64,000 bases of DNA from the NCBI RefSeq assembly GCF_024448985.1, contig NZ_JAMOII010000009.1:1-64000 (forward strand), written 5' to 3'. Origin of the DNA: Stutzerimonas stutzeri (lineage in GTDB: Bacteria > Pseudomonadota > Gammaproteobacteria > Pseudomonadales > Pseudomonadaceae). The position numbers and the translations under genes are program-made. A model generated the notes under the pieces. That model was not told the origin of the DNA. It ran no database searches and was given only the letters and a program-made list of their open reading frames with translations. How positions within the stretch are numbered: position 1 is the stretch's first letter; every line of letters begins with the position of its first letter. Shown one piece after another: positions 9,561 to 19,426 of this stretch.

Positions 9561-10193
9561 ATGCGAAGAACCAAAGAAGACGCCGAAAAAACCCGTATCG
9601 CCCTGCTCGCCTCGGCCGAGCGGTTGTTTCTGGACAAGGGTGTGGCGCACACCAGTCTCGATCAGATCGCTCGCGACGCTGGTGTTACCCGCGGCGCGGT
9701 GTACTGGCATTTCCAGAACAAGGCTCATCTGTTTCACGAAATGCTGAATCAGGTGCGGCTGCCGCCGGAACAGATGACCGAGCGACTCTGCAGCTGCACG
9801 CAACAGCAGCCTTTGCAGGTACTACGCGAACTCTGCATTGAGGGTCTTGGTGCGCTGGGTCGTGACGAGCAGAAACGCCGCGTGATGACCATCCTGTTAC
9901 ATCGCTGCGAGTTCACCGAGGAGCTGCGCGAAGCCGAAGAGCGCCACCAGGCGTTCATCAATATGTTCATCGATCTCTGCGAAAAGCTGTTCGAGCACGC
10001 CGCCGACGCACTTTATCCAGGCATCACGCCACGGCTTGCCGCGCGCACGCTCCATGCGTTGATCGTCGGCCTGTTCAGCGACTGGACACGCGACTCCGCC
10101 CTGTTCGATCCCGAGCGCGATGGCCCAGCGTTGATCGATCCGCTCTTCCGGGGGCTGGTCCGCGATTGGGACGCCGTCCAGGCGAAAGGCTGA
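9561..10193 (+). CDS. TetR/AcrR family repressor, TtgR/AcrR-like
   Basis: This 210-residue protein has the N-terminal TetR helix-turn-helix (RIALLASAERLFLDKGVAHT, then DQIARDAGVTRGAVYWHFQNK, residues about 12-55), close to the AcrR/TtgR/MexZ branch. The C-terminal half has the ligand-pocket domain of that branch, including the region from RVMTILLHRCEFTEEL to the end. Such repressors release DNA when they bind antibiotics or plant phenolics. The usual RND target operon is not adjacent. Instead a Bcr/CflA MFS exporter is divergent, with a TtgR-type operator in the gap, so this exporter is the likely target. Whether it also controls the distant RND operon at 18.3-24 kb is unknown. Confidence 0.88.
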   Translation: MRRTKEDAEKTRIALLASAERLFLDKGVAHTSLDQIARDAGVTRGAVYWHFQNKAHLFHEMLNQVRLPPEQMTERLCSCTQQQPLQVLRELCIEGLGALGRDEQKRRVMTILLHRCEFTEELREAEERHQAFINMFIDLCEKLFEHAADALYPGITPRLAARTLHALIVGLFSDWTRDSALFDPERDGPALIDPLFRGLVRDWDAVQAKG

Positions 10194-10231
10194 GGCACAT
10201 TCCCTGGACCGCGGCCCAGCTGCCGCGGCGC

Positions 10232-10423
10232 CTACCCGACCTGATACCCCTCCTGCTCGATCACTTCGCGGATCGCCGCTTCGCTCAGATCGCCGTCAAC
10301 CTCCACTACACTCGCCTGCCGATCGACGCGGACCCTGGCCTGAGCGTCAAGCGCGAGAATCGCGTTGGTCACGGCGCGCTCGCAATGGGCGCACGTCATA
10401 CCCTGTACGTTGAACGTCTGCAT
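10232..10423 (-). CDS. copZ: CopZ-type copper chaperone (heavy-metal-associated domain)
   Basis: This 63-residue single HMA domain has the Cu(I)-binding motif GMTCAHC (Cys11 and Cys14) and the beta-alpha-beta-beta-alpha-beta layout of the family. The start at 10423 has GGAGGT five bases upstream on the minus strand. The longer frame from 10468 would overlap its promoter. It carries Cu(I) in the cytosol and hands it to the CopA ATPase or to CueR. It is divergent from copA, and both are fed by back-to-back CueR-type promoters. Confidence 0.92.
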   Translation of the reverse strand: MQTFNVQGMTCAHCERAVTNAILALDAQARVRVDRQASVVEVDGDLSEAAIREVIEQEGYQVG

Positions 10424-10451
10424 AGATACCTCCCATCTAGTGTTGGCAGGC

Positions 10452-10482
10452 ATGATCAACCTTGCCATGCAGGCAAGGTCAA
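10452..10482 (-). promoter_or_regulatory. CueR-type promoter for copZ
   Basis: On the minus strand, -35 TTGACC (10477-10482) and -10 GATCAT (10452-10457) are separated by 19 bases, the long spacer typical of MerR-family promoters. The dyad ACCTTGCC...GGCAAGGT (10459-10479) fills the spacer and matches the CueR box. Confidence 0.85.
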
Positions 10483-10508
10483 CACTTTAGCTGCGACTGT
10501 TACCTGTC

Positions 10509-10539
10509 TTGACCTTTCCATAAGGTAAAGGTTGAAGAT
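10509..10539 (+). promoter_or_regulatory. CueR-type promoter for copA
   Basis: -35 TTGACC (10509-10514) and -10 GAAGAT (10534-10539) are separated by 19 bases, with the dyad ACCTTTCC...GGTAAAGGT in the spacer. It points toward copA, whose start codon is 30 bases downstream of the -10. The arms are less perfect than in the copZ promoter. Confidence 0.85.
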
Positions 10540-10569
10540 GCTGGCAACAGACCACTCGGGGAGCGAACC

Positions 10570-12951
10570 ATGAGCAGCTCAACCTTCACCCTACCCATCA
10601 GCGGCATGACGTGCGCCAGCTGCGCCGGACGAGTCGAACGCGCATTGCTGAAAGTACCCGGCGTGCAGAGCGCAGCCGTGAATCTTGCCGCCGAACAGGT
10701 CCGTATCGACGCCACCGAGGGCAGCGCCACCGAGCTGATCCGGGCCGTGGAAAAAGCCGGCTATGGCGTGCCGGTGCAAACGCTGGAACTCGCCATCGGG
10801 GGCATGACCTGCGCCAGCTGCGTCGGTCGCGTCGAACGCGCCCTGCTCAAACAACCCGGCGTCAGCAGCGCTTCGGTGAATCTCGCCAGCGAACGTGCCC
10901 GCGTCGAGGTGCTCGGCTCAGTCGATCCAGCGCAACTGATACAGGCGGTCGAGTCGGCCGGATACCGGGCTCGGATGAGCGACGCCGCACAGGCGAACGC
11001 AAACGATAGCCAACGTCACCTGGGCCGTGAACGCCTCGCTGTAATCGCCGCACTGTTGCTGGCGGCACCTCTGGTGGTCCCGATGTTCGGCGACCTGTTC
11101 GGCCTGCACTGGATGTTGCCGCCATGGGCGCAGTTCCTGCTCGCCACGCCCGTGCAGTTCATTCTCGGCGCTCGTTTCTATGTTGCCGGCTGGAAGGCCG
11201 TGCGCGCCGGCGCGGGCAACATGGACCTGCTCGTGGCGATCGGCACCAGCGCCGGTTATGGCCTGAGCCTCTATCAATGGTGGGCGGCGCCGGCGGGGCA
11301 GATGCCGCATCTGTATTTCGAGGCCTCGGCAGTGGTCATCGCCCTGGTGTTGCTGGGCAAATACCTGGAAAGCCGCGCCAAGCGTCAGACCAGCGCCGCC
11401 ATCCGGGCACTGGAGGCGCTACGGCCGGACCGTGCGGTACGGGTCGTCGACGACCGCGAAGAGGACGTCGCCATCACCGCGCTGCGACTGGATGATCTGG
11501 TGCTGGTCAAGCCCGGTGAGCGCTTCCCGGTCGATGGCGAGGTAGTGGAAGGCGAAAGCCAGGCCGACGAAGCCCTGATCAGCGGCGAAAGCCTGCCGGT
11601 GGCCAAAGCCCCTGGCGATCGCATCACTGGCGGCGCGATCAACGGCGAAGGCCGCTTACTTGTACGTACCACGGCGCTCGGCGGCGAGACCGTCCTGGCG
11701 CGCATCATCCGTCTGGTCGAGGATGCTCAGGCGGCCAAGGCACCGATCCAGAAGCTGGTGGACAAAGTCAGTCAGGTCTTCGTCCCCGCCGTTCTGCTCA
11801 TTGCGCTATGCACCGTCGCGGGTTGGATGCTGGCCGGCGCATCGGTGGAGGTTGCGCTGATCAACGCCGTCGCCGTGTTGGTGATCGCCTGCCCGTGCGC
11901 CCTCGGACTGGCAACGCCGGCAGCGATCATGGCCGGTACGGGCGTGGCGGCGCGCCACGGCATTCTGATCAAGGATGCCGAGGCGCTGGAAGTCGCGCAT
12001 GCGGTTACGGCCGTGGCCTTCGACAAGACCGGCACCCTGACATCGGGTGAACCGCGAATCGTCCACCTGCACGCAATCGACGGCGACGAATCCGCGTTGC
12101 TGCAGCAGGCCGGCGCCCTGCAACGCGGCAGCGAGCATCCGCTGGCGCGAGCGGTATTGGACCGTTGCGCGGAGCAGGCATTGACGGTCGCGGACGTGAG
12201 CCGCAGCCAGTCGCTGACCGGTCGCGGCATCGCCGGCGAGCTTGACGGTCGTTCGCTGGCGCTGGGCAACCGCCGCCTGCTCGATGACAGCGGCCTGCAG
12301 CCGGGTGATCTGGCCGACAAGGCCGGGGCTTGGGAAGCCGAAGGGCGAACTCTGTCCTGGCTGATCGAAACCGCGCCGCAACCGCGCGTGCTCGGCCTGT
12401 TCGCTTTTGGTGACCGCCTCAAGGAGGGCGCCGCCGATGCCATCGCTCATCTCAATGCCCGGCATATCCGCAGCCATCTGATTACCGGTGATAACCGGGG
12501 CAGTGCTCGGGTGGTAGCCGAGGCGTTGCAGATCGATAGCGTGCATGCGGAGGTGCTGCCGGCGGACAAGGCCGCCACGGTGGCCGACTTGAAGAAGAAC
12601 GGCGCAGTGGTCGCGATGGTGGGTGACGGCATCAACGATGCGCCGGCACTGGCTGCGGCCGACGTCGGCATCGCCATGGGCGGCGGCACCGATGTGGCGA
12701 TGCACGCGGCCGGCATCACCCTGATGCGCGGCGATCCACGGCTGGTGCCGGCGGCGCTGGAAATCAGCCGACGCACCTATCGCAAGATCCAGCAGAACCT
12801 GTTCTGGGCTTTCATCTACAACCTGGTGGGCATTCCGCTGGCAGCTTTGGGCTTTCTCAGCCCGGTGGTAGCCGGTGCGGCGATGGCGCTGTCGAGCGTC
12901 AGCGTGGTCAGCAATGCCTTGCTTCTCAAACGCTGGAAGCCGGAGGAATGA
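10570..12951 (+). CDS. copA: Cu(I)-exporting P1B-type ATPase
   Basis: This 793-residue protein has two N-terminal HMA domains with GMTCASC (Cys15/18 and Cys81/84), then eight predicted membrane helices. It carries the Cu-specific CPC motif in IACPCALG (Cys441 and Cys443), the phosphorylation site DKTGT (Asp485), and the hinge [10 protein letters not shown] (Asp686 and Asp690). It uses ATP to pump Cu(I) from cytosol to periplasm. The start at 10570 follows GGGGAGCGAACC. It is transcribed from a CueR-type promoter, with cueR 61 bases downstream on the same strand, giving a self-regulated copA-cueR unit opposite copZ. Confidence 0.95.
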   Translation: MSSSTFTLPISGMTCASCAGRVERALLKVPGVQSAAVNLAAEQVRIDATEGSATELIRAVEKAGYGVPVQTLELAIGGMTCASCVGRVERALLKQPGVSSASVNLASERARVEVLGSVDPAQLIQAVESAGYRARMSDAAQANANDSQRHLGRERLAVIAALLLAAPLVVPMFGDLFGLHWMLPPWAQFLLATPVQFILGARFYVAGWKAVRAGAGNMDLLVAIGTSAGYGLSLYQWWAAPAGQMPHLYFEASAVVIALVLLGKYLESRAKRQTSAAIRALEALRPDRAVRVVDDREEDVAITALRLDDLVLVKPGERFPVDGEVVEGESQADEALISGESLPVAKAPGDRITGGAINGEGRLLVRTTALGGETVLARIIRLVEDAQAAKAPIQKLVDKVSQVFVPAVLLIALCTVAGWMLAGASVEVALINAVAVLVIACPCALGLATPAAIMAGTGVAARHGILIKDAEALEVAHAVTAVAFDKTGTLTSGEPRIVHLHAIDGDESALLQQAGALQRGSEHPLARAVLDRCAEQALTVADVSRSQSLTGRGIAGELDGRSLALGNRRLLDDSGLQPGDLADKAGAWEAEGRTLSWLIETAPQPRVLGLFAFGDRLKEGAADAIAHLNARHIRSHLITGDNRGSARVVAEALQIDSVHAEVLPADKAATVADLKKNGAVVAMVGDGINDAPALAAADVGIAMGGGTDVAMHAAGITLMRGDPRLVPAALEISRRTYRKIQQNLFWAFIYNLVGIPLAALGFLSPVVAGAAMALSSVSVVSNALLLKRWKPEE

Positions 12952-13012
12952 GCATGTATGCCGGGAGGCTGCGACTCGGGAATCGAATAGACCTTCAAAC
13001 GAGGGAAGCAAC

Positions 13013-13444
13013 ATGAACATCGGCCAAGCCGCGAAGAAAACCGGTCTTTCGGCGAAGATGATCCGTTATTACGAATCCATTGGACTGATCTCGCCAACCG
13101 GGCGCAGCGCCAACGGTTATCGTCACTTCGGCGAGGAGGACCTGCATCGCCTCGCCTTCATCAAGCGCTCGCGGGATCTGGGTTTCTCGCTGGAAGAAGT
13201 GGGTAAACTGTTGACCCTCTGGCAGGACCGCCAACGCGCCAGTGCCGATGTGAAGGCCTTGGCAGGCGCGCACATCGAAGCGCTGAACCAGAAGATCGCC
13301 GAACTGGTGAGCCTGCGTGACACCTTGCAACAGCTGATCGACCACTGCCACGGTGATGACCGCCCCGACTGTCCGATCCTCATGGATCTGGAATCTGGCG
13401 GATGCTGTCCCGGCTCAGCAACCGATAGGCAGCGGGAGATTTAG
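13013..13444 (+). CDS. cueR: CueR, MerR-family copper-responsive activator
   Basis: This 143-residue protein starts at ATG 13013 with GAGGGAAG upstream. The MerR winged helix (MNIGQAAKKTGLSAKMIRYY, then residues to about 70) is followed by a long dimerisation helix and a metal loop with Cys112 and Cys120, the Cu(I) ligands in CueR, in HCHGDDRPDCPIL. A CC pair at 131-132 is also usual for CueR. It distorts the 19-base spacer promoters of copZ and copA when Cu(I) is bound. It lies directly after copA, likely co-transcribed. Confidence 0.93.
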   Translation: MNIGQAAKKTGLSAKMIRYYESIGLISPTGRSANGYRHFGEEDLHRLAFIKRSRDLGFSLEEVGKLLTLWQDRQRASADVKALAGAHIEALNQKIAELVSLRDTLQQLIDHCHGDDRPDCPILMDLESGGCCPGSATDRQREI

Positions 13445-13725
13445 CGATCCTTTGAGTCAATTGCCGCCAGCCTCTAGATCCCCGTTGCCACACACTTAGC
13501 TTGCTAATAAACTCCGCGCCCCTCGCAGGGTGGCAGCGACGAGACAGATCAATAAATCGCTGCGCTTAAGTGCAGCACCGAAACCGCCGCCTTGCCTAAG
13601 GCCTCTGGCCTCCCCACCGCACCTGAACCGCCAACGGGCCCGGACCGGCTGCCTTGCCCTACTCCGTCCGTAAGCGCCAGGCGCACCCCCGAGAAATCTC
13701 TTTTGACCAGGCAACAAATCCATTG

Positions 13726-15318
13726 ATGAAGAAACTAACACTGGCGCTCATGTGCATCGGACTGATCGCCTGCTCCAAGCCCAACGAGCCCGAGAAAACC
13801 GTTGATGTGCTGCTGATTGGCGGCGGCATCATGAGCGCGACCCTAGGCACCTACCTGCACGAGCTCGAGCCCGAATGGACCATCGACGTCTACGAGCGTC
13901 TGCCCAGCGTCGCCGATGAAAGCTCCAATGCCTGGAACAATGCCGGTACTGGCCATTCCGCATTCTGTGAGCTGAACTACACACCCCTGAAAGCCGATGG
14001 CAGCATCGACATCAGCAAGGCTGTGACCATTGCCGAGTCGTTCGAGATCTCCAAGCAATTCTGGGCGCACCAGGTGGAGCGCGGCGTGCTTCAAGAGCCG
14101 CGCCGGTTCATCAATTCCGTCCCGCACATGAGCTTCGTCTGGGGCGAGGACAACATGCAGTTCCTGCGCAAGCGTCATGCGGCGCTGCAACAAAGCCCGC
14201 TGTTTAGCGACATGGAATACTCCGAGCAGCCCGCGCAGATTGGCGAATGGGTTCCGCTGCTGATGAACGGCCGCGACGAATCCCAGCCGATCGCCGCGAC
14301 GCGCATGTCGCTCGGCACCGATGTGAACTTCGGCGAAATCACCCGTCAGCTGTTCGATGCCCTGGGCAAGAACGAGCAGGTCAAGCTGCACCTACAGCAT
14401 GAAGTGCGCGATATCGTGCGCAACGACGACGGCACCTGGACCGTGGTCTCGGCCAACCTCGCCGACGGCGAATCCCAGACCAGCGTCAAGGCCCGCTTCG
14501 TCTTCATCGGCGCTGGCGGCGGCGCGCTGAAGCTGTTGCAGATGGCCGACATCCCCGAAGCCAAGGGCTATGCCGGCTTCCCGGTAGGCGGCCAGTTCCT
14601 GATGACACGCAACCCCGAAGTCGTTGCCCAGCATCAGGCCAAGGTCTACGGCATGGCATCGGTCGGCTCTCCGCCAATGTCCGTTCCGCACCTGGACACC
14701 CGCGTCATCGACGGCGAGAAAGTGCTGCTGTTCGGACCCTTCGCGACCTTCTCCAGCAAGTTCCTGAAGAACGGCTCTCTCATGGACCTGCCCAGCTCAG
14801 TGAGCACCGACAACGCACTGCCGATGATTCAGGCCGGCCTGGATAATCTGGACCTGAGCCAATATCTGGTCGGGCAGCTGATGCTCAGCCAGGAAGACCG
14901 CATCGAGGAGCTGAAGAATTATTTCCCCGAAGCGGATGCCAGTGACTGGGAACTGATCACCGCAGGGCAGCGCGTGCAGATCATCAAGGACGATGCCGAG
15001 AAAGGCGGCGTGCTGCAGTTCGGCACCGAAGTCGTCAGCTCCGCAGACGGCTCCATCGCCGCCCTGCTGGGTGCCTCGCCGGGCGCCTCCACGGCCGCGC
15101 CGATCATGCTCAACCTGCTGAAGAAGACCTTCGCTGAACAGGTCGAGTCGCCGGAGTGGCAAGCGAAGCTGAAAACCATCTTCCCGTCCTACGGACTGGC
15201 ACTGAACGACGACGCGGACCTCACCGCGCGGGTGCGCGCCTTCACCAGTCAGCAACTGCAGCTCGACGTGCCGGCCGCTCAGGCCGCGGTGAAGCCGAGT
15301 GCAACTCCGGTGAACTGA
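13726..15318 (+). CDS. mqo: Malate:quinone oxidoreductase with a lipoprotein-like N-terminus
   Basis: This 530-residue FAD enzyme oxidises L-malate to oxaloacetate and passes electrons to quinone at the membrane. The FAD motif is [18 protein letters not shown] (residues about 28-45), followed by the family blocks [20 protein letters not shown] and [15 protein letters not shown]. The start at 13726 gives [20 protein letters not shown], a hydrophobic leader ending in a lipobox (LIAC), which is unexpected for an enzyme of the cytoplasmic face. An in-frame start at 13654 would add 24 residues ahead of the leader. The ribosome site is weak for both. A strong terminator follows, and an HBM-type chemoreceptor is next. 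Confidence 0.92.
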   Translation: MKKLTLALMCIGLIACSKPNEPEKTVDVLLIGGGIMSATLGTYLHELEPEWTIDVYERLPSVADESSNAWNNAGTGHSAFCELNYTPLKADGSIDISKAVTIAESFEISKQFWAHQVERGVLQEPRRFINSVPHMSFVWGEDNMQFLRKRHAALQQSPLFSDMEYSEQPAQIGEWVPLLMNGRDESQPIAATRMSLGTDVNFGEITRQLFDALGKNEQVKLHLQHEVRDIVRNDDGTWTVVSANLADGESQTSVKARFVFIGAGGGALKLLQMADIPEAKGYAGFPVGGQFLMTRNPEVVAQHQAKVYGMASVGSPPMSVPHLDTRVIDGEKVLLFGPFATFSSKFLKNGSLMDLPSSVSTDNALPMIQAGLDNLDLSQYLVGQLMLSQEDRIEELKNYFPEADASDWELITAGQRVQIIKDDAEKGGVLQFGTEVVSSADGSIAALLGASPGASTAAPIMLNLLKKTFAEQVESPEWQAKLKTIFPSYGLALNDDADLTARVRAFTSQQLQLDVPAAQAAVKPSATPVN

Positions 15319-15336
15319 GGCACTCGCTCGAACCGA

Positions 15337-15364
15337 GAAACCCGCTTCGGCGGGTTTCTTTTTT
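15337..15364 (+). terminator. Rho-independent terminator of mqo
   Basis: A perfect 9-bp stem GAAACCCGC / GCGGGTTTC closes on a TTCG tetraloop and is followed by six T. It lies 18 bases after the mqo stop codon. Confidence 0.92.
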
Positions 15365-15524
15365 GTGACCAGATGCCCGCGCTTAGGCGTCGCAAACAGC
15401 TCGCTCCGCCCATTTAATTGGCGTCACATTCACGTCGCAGCGGTTACGCCGGCCCCGCCATAGCGCAACGCTCACCGCGACGATGGCTACGGCTTCTTTT
15501 GATCCTTTATTTATTGGTATCTGC

Positions 15525-17435
15525 ATGAACAGATGGTTTGGAAACATTGGCGTCAGCCGCAAGCTCACCATCGGCTTCGGCGCCGTCCTGATCCTTACGC
15601 TTGTCCTGGCCTGGATCGGCTGGGGTAGCTTAAGCAGCGTCATCCAACGCAGCGGCTGGATGACGCAAATCGCCCAGCTCAACAACGACCTGACGGATCT
15701 GCGCATCGCGCGCCTGCAACTCATGTTGGCCAACGGCGACGCAACCACTAGCGCACGCGTGGACCAGACGCTAGACATCTACCTGACCCACCAGACCAAG
15801 CTGCTCAACACCTTCAAAAACCCGGTGAACGTGGCGATGCTCAAGGAGCAGGCCGGCTACAACGAGCTGTTCCGCCGCTCGCTGAACGACATGCGCCAGG
15901 GTTATGCGCTGGCCAACGACGCCCGCCAGACCATCGATGACAATGCCGCACGGCTCGGCGAACTCACCACGCAAGTCAGCGCGCGGGTCATGCAGCTGGC
16001 CGAAGACAACGGCCAGTACCGCGCCACCACTGAGGTCAAGGAAGCGATCAAACAGGCTCAGTATCTGCTGCGGATCTACATGACCTCTTCAACCTCGCAG
16101 AACGCCCAGGCCGTCTATGCGCAGCTCGATGCAGCCCTGGCCACCCTGGACCGGCACCACGGCGCCCTCCAGCTGACCAGCCGGGATGCGGCGCCGCAGA
16201 TTCGCACGGTCCTTGGCCAGTACCGCACGGCAATCGAATCGCTCGACGCCGCGACCCAGGCAATCGCCAAGGCGCGCCAAGGCATGATCGACCATCAGAC
16301 GGAAATCCTGCGACTGAGCAAGGCGCTGTATGCCTATCAGCTGGAACGGCTGGATATCGAGGGCAGAGAAGCGGGCAATCGCCTGATTCTCAGCGCAACA
16401 TTGGCTGTACTGCTCGGCATTCTGGCGGCGTGGCTGATTACCCGGCAGATCGTTCTGCCGCTGCGCACCACCCTCGCGGGCGTCGAACGCATCGCTGCGG
16501 GCGACCTGACCGCCACCGCGCAGATCACCCGCCGCGACGAACTGGGTGTTCTGCAGCAGGGCATCCAGCAGATGGGCAGCACCCTGCGAGAGTTAATCGG
16601 CGGCATTCGCGACGGTGTGAGCCAGATCAGCAGCGCCGCCGAGGAGCTGTCGGCGGTGACTACGCAGACCAGTGCCGGGGTCATTAGTCAGAAGGAGGAA
16701 ACCGATCAGGTCGCCACCGCCATGCATGAGATGTCGGCCACCGTTCACGAAGTCGCGCAGAACGCCGAACAGGCGGCGCGGGCCGCCACCGAGGCGGATA
16801 TCGAAGCGAGCGACGGCGACCGCGTGGTGGCCGAGGTGGTCACGCAGATCGAACGCATGGCCAGCGAAGTCATCCGCTCCTCGGAAGCGATGGCGGTGCT
16901 GCAGAGCGACAGCGACAAGATCGGTAGCGTGATGGGCGTGATTCGTGCCGTGGCCGAACAGACCAACCTGCTGGCGCTCAACGCCGCCATCGAGGCGGCG
17001 CGCGCGGGCGAAGCCGGTCGCGGTTTCGCCGTTGTAGCCGATGAAGTACGCGGCCTGGCGCAGCGTACGCAGAAATCCACCGAGGAAATCGAACAACTGG
17101 TCACCGCCCTGCACAACGGCACCCAGCAGGTCGCGGCCATCATGCAAAGCAGCCGCAACCTCACCGATAGCAGTGTCGAACTGGCGCGTCACGCGGGTAG
17201 CTCGCTTGCCAGCATCACCCGCACCGTGTCCAACATCCAGGCGATGAACCAGCAGATCGCCACGGCGGCCGAAGAGCAGAGCGCCGTAGCCGAGGAAATC
17301 AGCCGGAGCGTGGTGAACGTACGCGACGTCTCCGAGCAGACCGCCGCGGCCAGCGAACAGACGGCGGCATCGAGCGTCGAACTGGCCCGCCTGGGCAGTC
17401 AGTTGCAGACGATGGTCAGTCGCTTCCGTATCTGA
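15525..17435 (+). CDS. Methyl-accepting chemotaxis protein with helical-bimodular-type sensor domain
   Basis: The protein has 636 residues from ATG 15525. The start 14 codons earlier at 15483 adds little and neither has a strong ribosome site. The first membrane helix is about residues 12-34, the periplasmic all-helical domain about 35-285, the second helix about 287-310 ([19 protein letters not shown]), then HAMP and the signalling hairpin [20 protein letters not shown]. The roughly 250-residue helical periplasmic domain suits the HBM class of which P. putida McpS, a receptor for malate and other TCA acids, is the model. Adjacency to malate:quinone oxidoreductase supports a C4-acid ligand. 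The ligand is inference; the receptor call is firm. Confidence 0.88.
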   Translation: MNRWFGNIGVSRKLTIGFGAVLILTLVLAWIGWGSLSSVIQRSGWMTQIAQLNNDLTDLRIARLQLMLANGDATTSARVDQTLDIYLTHQTKLLNTFKNPVNVAMLKEQAGYNELFRRSLNDMRQGYALANDARQTIDDNAARLGELTTQVSARVMQLAEDNGQYRATTEVKEAIKQAQYLLRIYMTSSTSQNAQAVYAQLDAALATLDRHHGALQLTSRDAAPQIRTVLGQYRTAIESLDAATQAIAKARQGMIDHQTEILRLSKALYAYQLERLDIEGREAGNRLILSATLAVLLGILAAWLITRQIVLPLRTTLAGVERIAAGDLTATAQITRRDELGVLQQGIQQMGSTLRELIGGIRDGVSQISSAAEELSAVTTQTSAGVISQKEETDQVATAMHEMSATVHEVAQNAEQAARAATEADIEASDGDRVVAEVVTQIERMASEVIRSSEAMAVLQSDSDKIGSVMGVIRAVAEQTNLLALNAAIEAARAGEAGRGFAVVADEVRGLAQRTQKSTEEIEQLVTALHNGTQQVAAIMQSSRNLTDSSVELARHAGSSLASITRTVSNIQAMNQQIATAAEEQSAVAEEISRSVVNVRDVSEQTAAASEQTAASSVELARLGSQLQTMVSRFRI

Positions 17436-17530
17436 CCGGTCGTTGCCCGAGGCCGGGCATTGCGCCTGGCCTCGCTTGCATCAGGGCTTCCCGTTTCGCC
17501 GGAACTCTCGACGGAGCCCGCCTTTCGAGC

Positions 17531-17587
17531 GGTAGGGCCGAACTTGTTCGGCTTTCGCCCTCTCTGGCCGAATGAGTTCAGCCCTGC
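17531..17587. repeat. REP-like inverted pair (GTAGGGCCGAA family)
   Basis: GTAGGGCCGAACTTGTTCGGC is followed after about 13 bases by GGCCGAATGAGTTCAGCCCTGC. The same family occurs at 24213-24234, 24316-24344 and 61418-61477. It lies between the convergent chemoreceptor and bacterioferritin genes and could end transcription from either side. Confidence 0.7.
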
Positions 17588-17648
17588 GGACTTGAACACT
17601 CCAAACAACTTCTCTTACCGGATTAGCCTGAAACTGAACAGGCCCTGA

Positions 17649-18116
17649 TCAACTCCCCTGCGATTGCAGATAGTTCTGCAGGCCGATGCGGTCGATCAGG
17701 CCGAGTTGCTGCTCGAGCCAATACGCATGATCTTCTTCGGTGTCCATCAACTGCAGCGCGAGGATGTCGCGCGTCTGATAGTCGCCGTGCTGCTCGGCCA
17801 GCGCCATGCCCTTGGCCAGGGCTTCACGCACCTTGTACTCCAGCGCCAGATCGCTGCGCAGCATCTCGGGCACGGTATGCCCGGCGTTTATTGCGTGGGG
17901 CGTCATGTCAGGCGTGCCTTCGAGGAACAGGATGCGTTGCAACAGCGCATCGGCGTGCTGGGTTTCTTCTTCCATCTCGTGATTGATGCGCTCGTAGAGC
18001 TTGGCGAGGCCCCAGTCGGCATACATCCGCGAATGCAGGAAATACTGATCGCGCGCCGCCAGCTCGCCACGCAGCAGTTCTTTCAGATATTCGATGACTT
18101 GTGGCTGACCTTGCAT
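17649..18116 (-). CDS. ftnA: Bacterial ferritin, FtnA/BfrA type lacking the heme ligand
   Basis: This 155-residue protein starts at 18116 with AGGAG about 10 bases upstream. Ferroxidase ligands are present: Glu18, Glu51, His54 and the later Glu and ExxH (TEEDHAYW). The residue that is Met52, the axial heme ligand in classical bacterioferritins, is Thr here ([10 protein letters not shown]). That is also true of P. aeruginosa FtnA (PA4235), whose start, MQG then a conserved VI-YL segment, it closely resembles. It therefore forms a 24-subunit iron store that does not bind heme through its own subunits, though it may mix with BfrB subunits. No Fur box was seen upstream. It is convergent with a chemoreceptor gene. 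Confidence 0.92.
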   Translation of the reverse strand: MQGQPQVIEYLKELLRGELAARDQYFLHSRMYADWGLAKLYERINHEMEEETQHADALLQRILFLEGTPDMTPHAINAGHTVPEMLRSDLALEYKVREALAKGMALAEQHGDYQTRDILALQLMDTEEDHAYWLEQQLGLIDRIGLQNYLQSQGS

Positions 18117-18333
18117 TGCGACTTTTCTCCTGCGCTGACCTTCTGAAAACCTTGGCAATGATACGCCCAATCGGTATCGGACGAACCGCTGCTCCATTGT
18201 CGCGGGCAAAAACGACTGACTAGCCGGTCACTACAGCATAGGTCGAACTCCCGAGCCGGAGCAGGGCTCTACTGAATCGGTCGCAGCGTTTCGCATTGCC
18301 GCGACGCCTTTGCTCGCCCTATCAGGAGTACGG

Positions 18334-19422
18334 ATGCCGCAGCCATTGCGAACACCCCGAGGCCCGCTACCACATTTCCGCATCACCACCGCCTTGTGCG
18401 CATTGCTGGCACTGTCCGGTTGCGGCGGCGACGAGACGCCTGCCCAAGTGTTGCCGCGCGTGGCTTTCGTCGAGCCGCTGCAACGCATAGATTACGGCGC
18501 GCAGACCCTGCGCTTTCCTGGCGTGGTCGAGAGCGTGACCACCACACAACTGGCGTTCCAGGTACCGGGGCGCGTCGAGCGCATTCTCGTCGACGAAGGA
18601 GAGCGCGTGGAAAAGGGCCAGCCACTGGCCAAACTCGACCGCACGGATTATGAGCTGCAACTGCGCGAGGCCGAGGCTCGGCTGCGCCAGCTAGAAGCGG
18701 ACCTGACACGCAAGCGCACATTGCTCGCCGAAGGCATTCTCGCGCCAGCAGCAGTCGAGCCATTGCAGGCCAACGTCGTGGCGGCGCGCGTGGCCCGCGA
18801 CAGTGCCCGGCGCGACATCGACCACAGCACGCTGAATGCCCCTTACGACGGAGTCGTCGCGCGGCGTCTGGTCGAGCCGGACATGGTGGTCGCCACCGGT
18901 TCGCCGGTGCTCGAACTGCAGAACAACCAGCACATCGAGGTCACGGTCGACCTGCCCGAGACCGCCGCGTTGAACATTCCGCTGAACGCCACCTTGCAGG
19001 CCGAAGGCGAGCTGGTCATTGCCGACCTGACGCTGCCGCTGACCTACAAAGAGCACAGCACCCAGCCACGCGAAGGCTCGCGCACCTACCGACTGACGCT
19101 GCGAGGCGATCCGCCGGCCGACTACAACCTGCTGCCGGGAATGGCCATGCGGGTTCGTCTGCAGCGCCCAGCTGCCCCGCGAGACGATGCGCCACCACGT
19201 TTTCGCCTGCCGCTGACTGCAGTACAAGCGGCACCGAACGGCAGCCACTATCTGTGGCTAGCGGTGAACGGCCACGCCCAGCACCGCGATGTGCAACTCG
19301 AACGCATCGAAGAGGACTACGCGGTAGTCAGCGGCGAGCTGAACGATCAGATGCTGGTGGTGGTGGCTGGTGGCAGCAAGCTGTCCGAAGACCAACCGAT
19401 CAAAGCTGAACGGCGGAAATAA
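18334..19422 (+). CDS. RND efflux periplasmic adaptor (membrane fusion lipoprotein)
   Basis: This 362-residue protein starts at ATG 18334, six bases after AGGAG; an earlier frame start at 18310 lacks one. A lipoprotein signal with lipobox LSGC (Cys about 31) is followed by the lipoyl/barrel-sandwich half-motif GRVERILVDEGERVEKGQPLA. A coiled-coil hairpin (about 105-160) and the second half-motif LNAPYDGVVARRLVEPDMVVA come next, then beta-barrel and membrane-proximal domains. It bridges the inner-membrane RND pump and the outer-membrane channel encoded immediately downstream. It is the first gene of a three-gene operon with no adjacent regulator. Confidence 0.92.
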   Translation: MPQPLRTPRGPLPHFRITTALCALLALSGCGGDETPAQVLPRVAFVEPLQRIDYGAQTLRFPGVVESVTTTQLAFQVPGRVERILVDEGERVEKGQPLAKLDRTDYELQLREAEARLRQLEADLTRKRTLLAEGILAPAAVEPLQANVVAARVARDSARRDIDHSTLNAPYDGVVARRLVEPDMVVATGSPVLELQNNQHIEVTVDLPETAALNIPLNATLQAEGELVIADLTLPLTYKEHSTQPREGSRTYRLTLRGDPPADYNLLPGMAMRVRLQRPAAPRDDAPPRFRLPLTAVQAAPNGSHYLWLAVNGHAQHRDVQLERIEEDYAVVSGELNDQMLVVVAGGSKLSEDQPIKAERRK

Positions 19423-19426
19423 GCGG

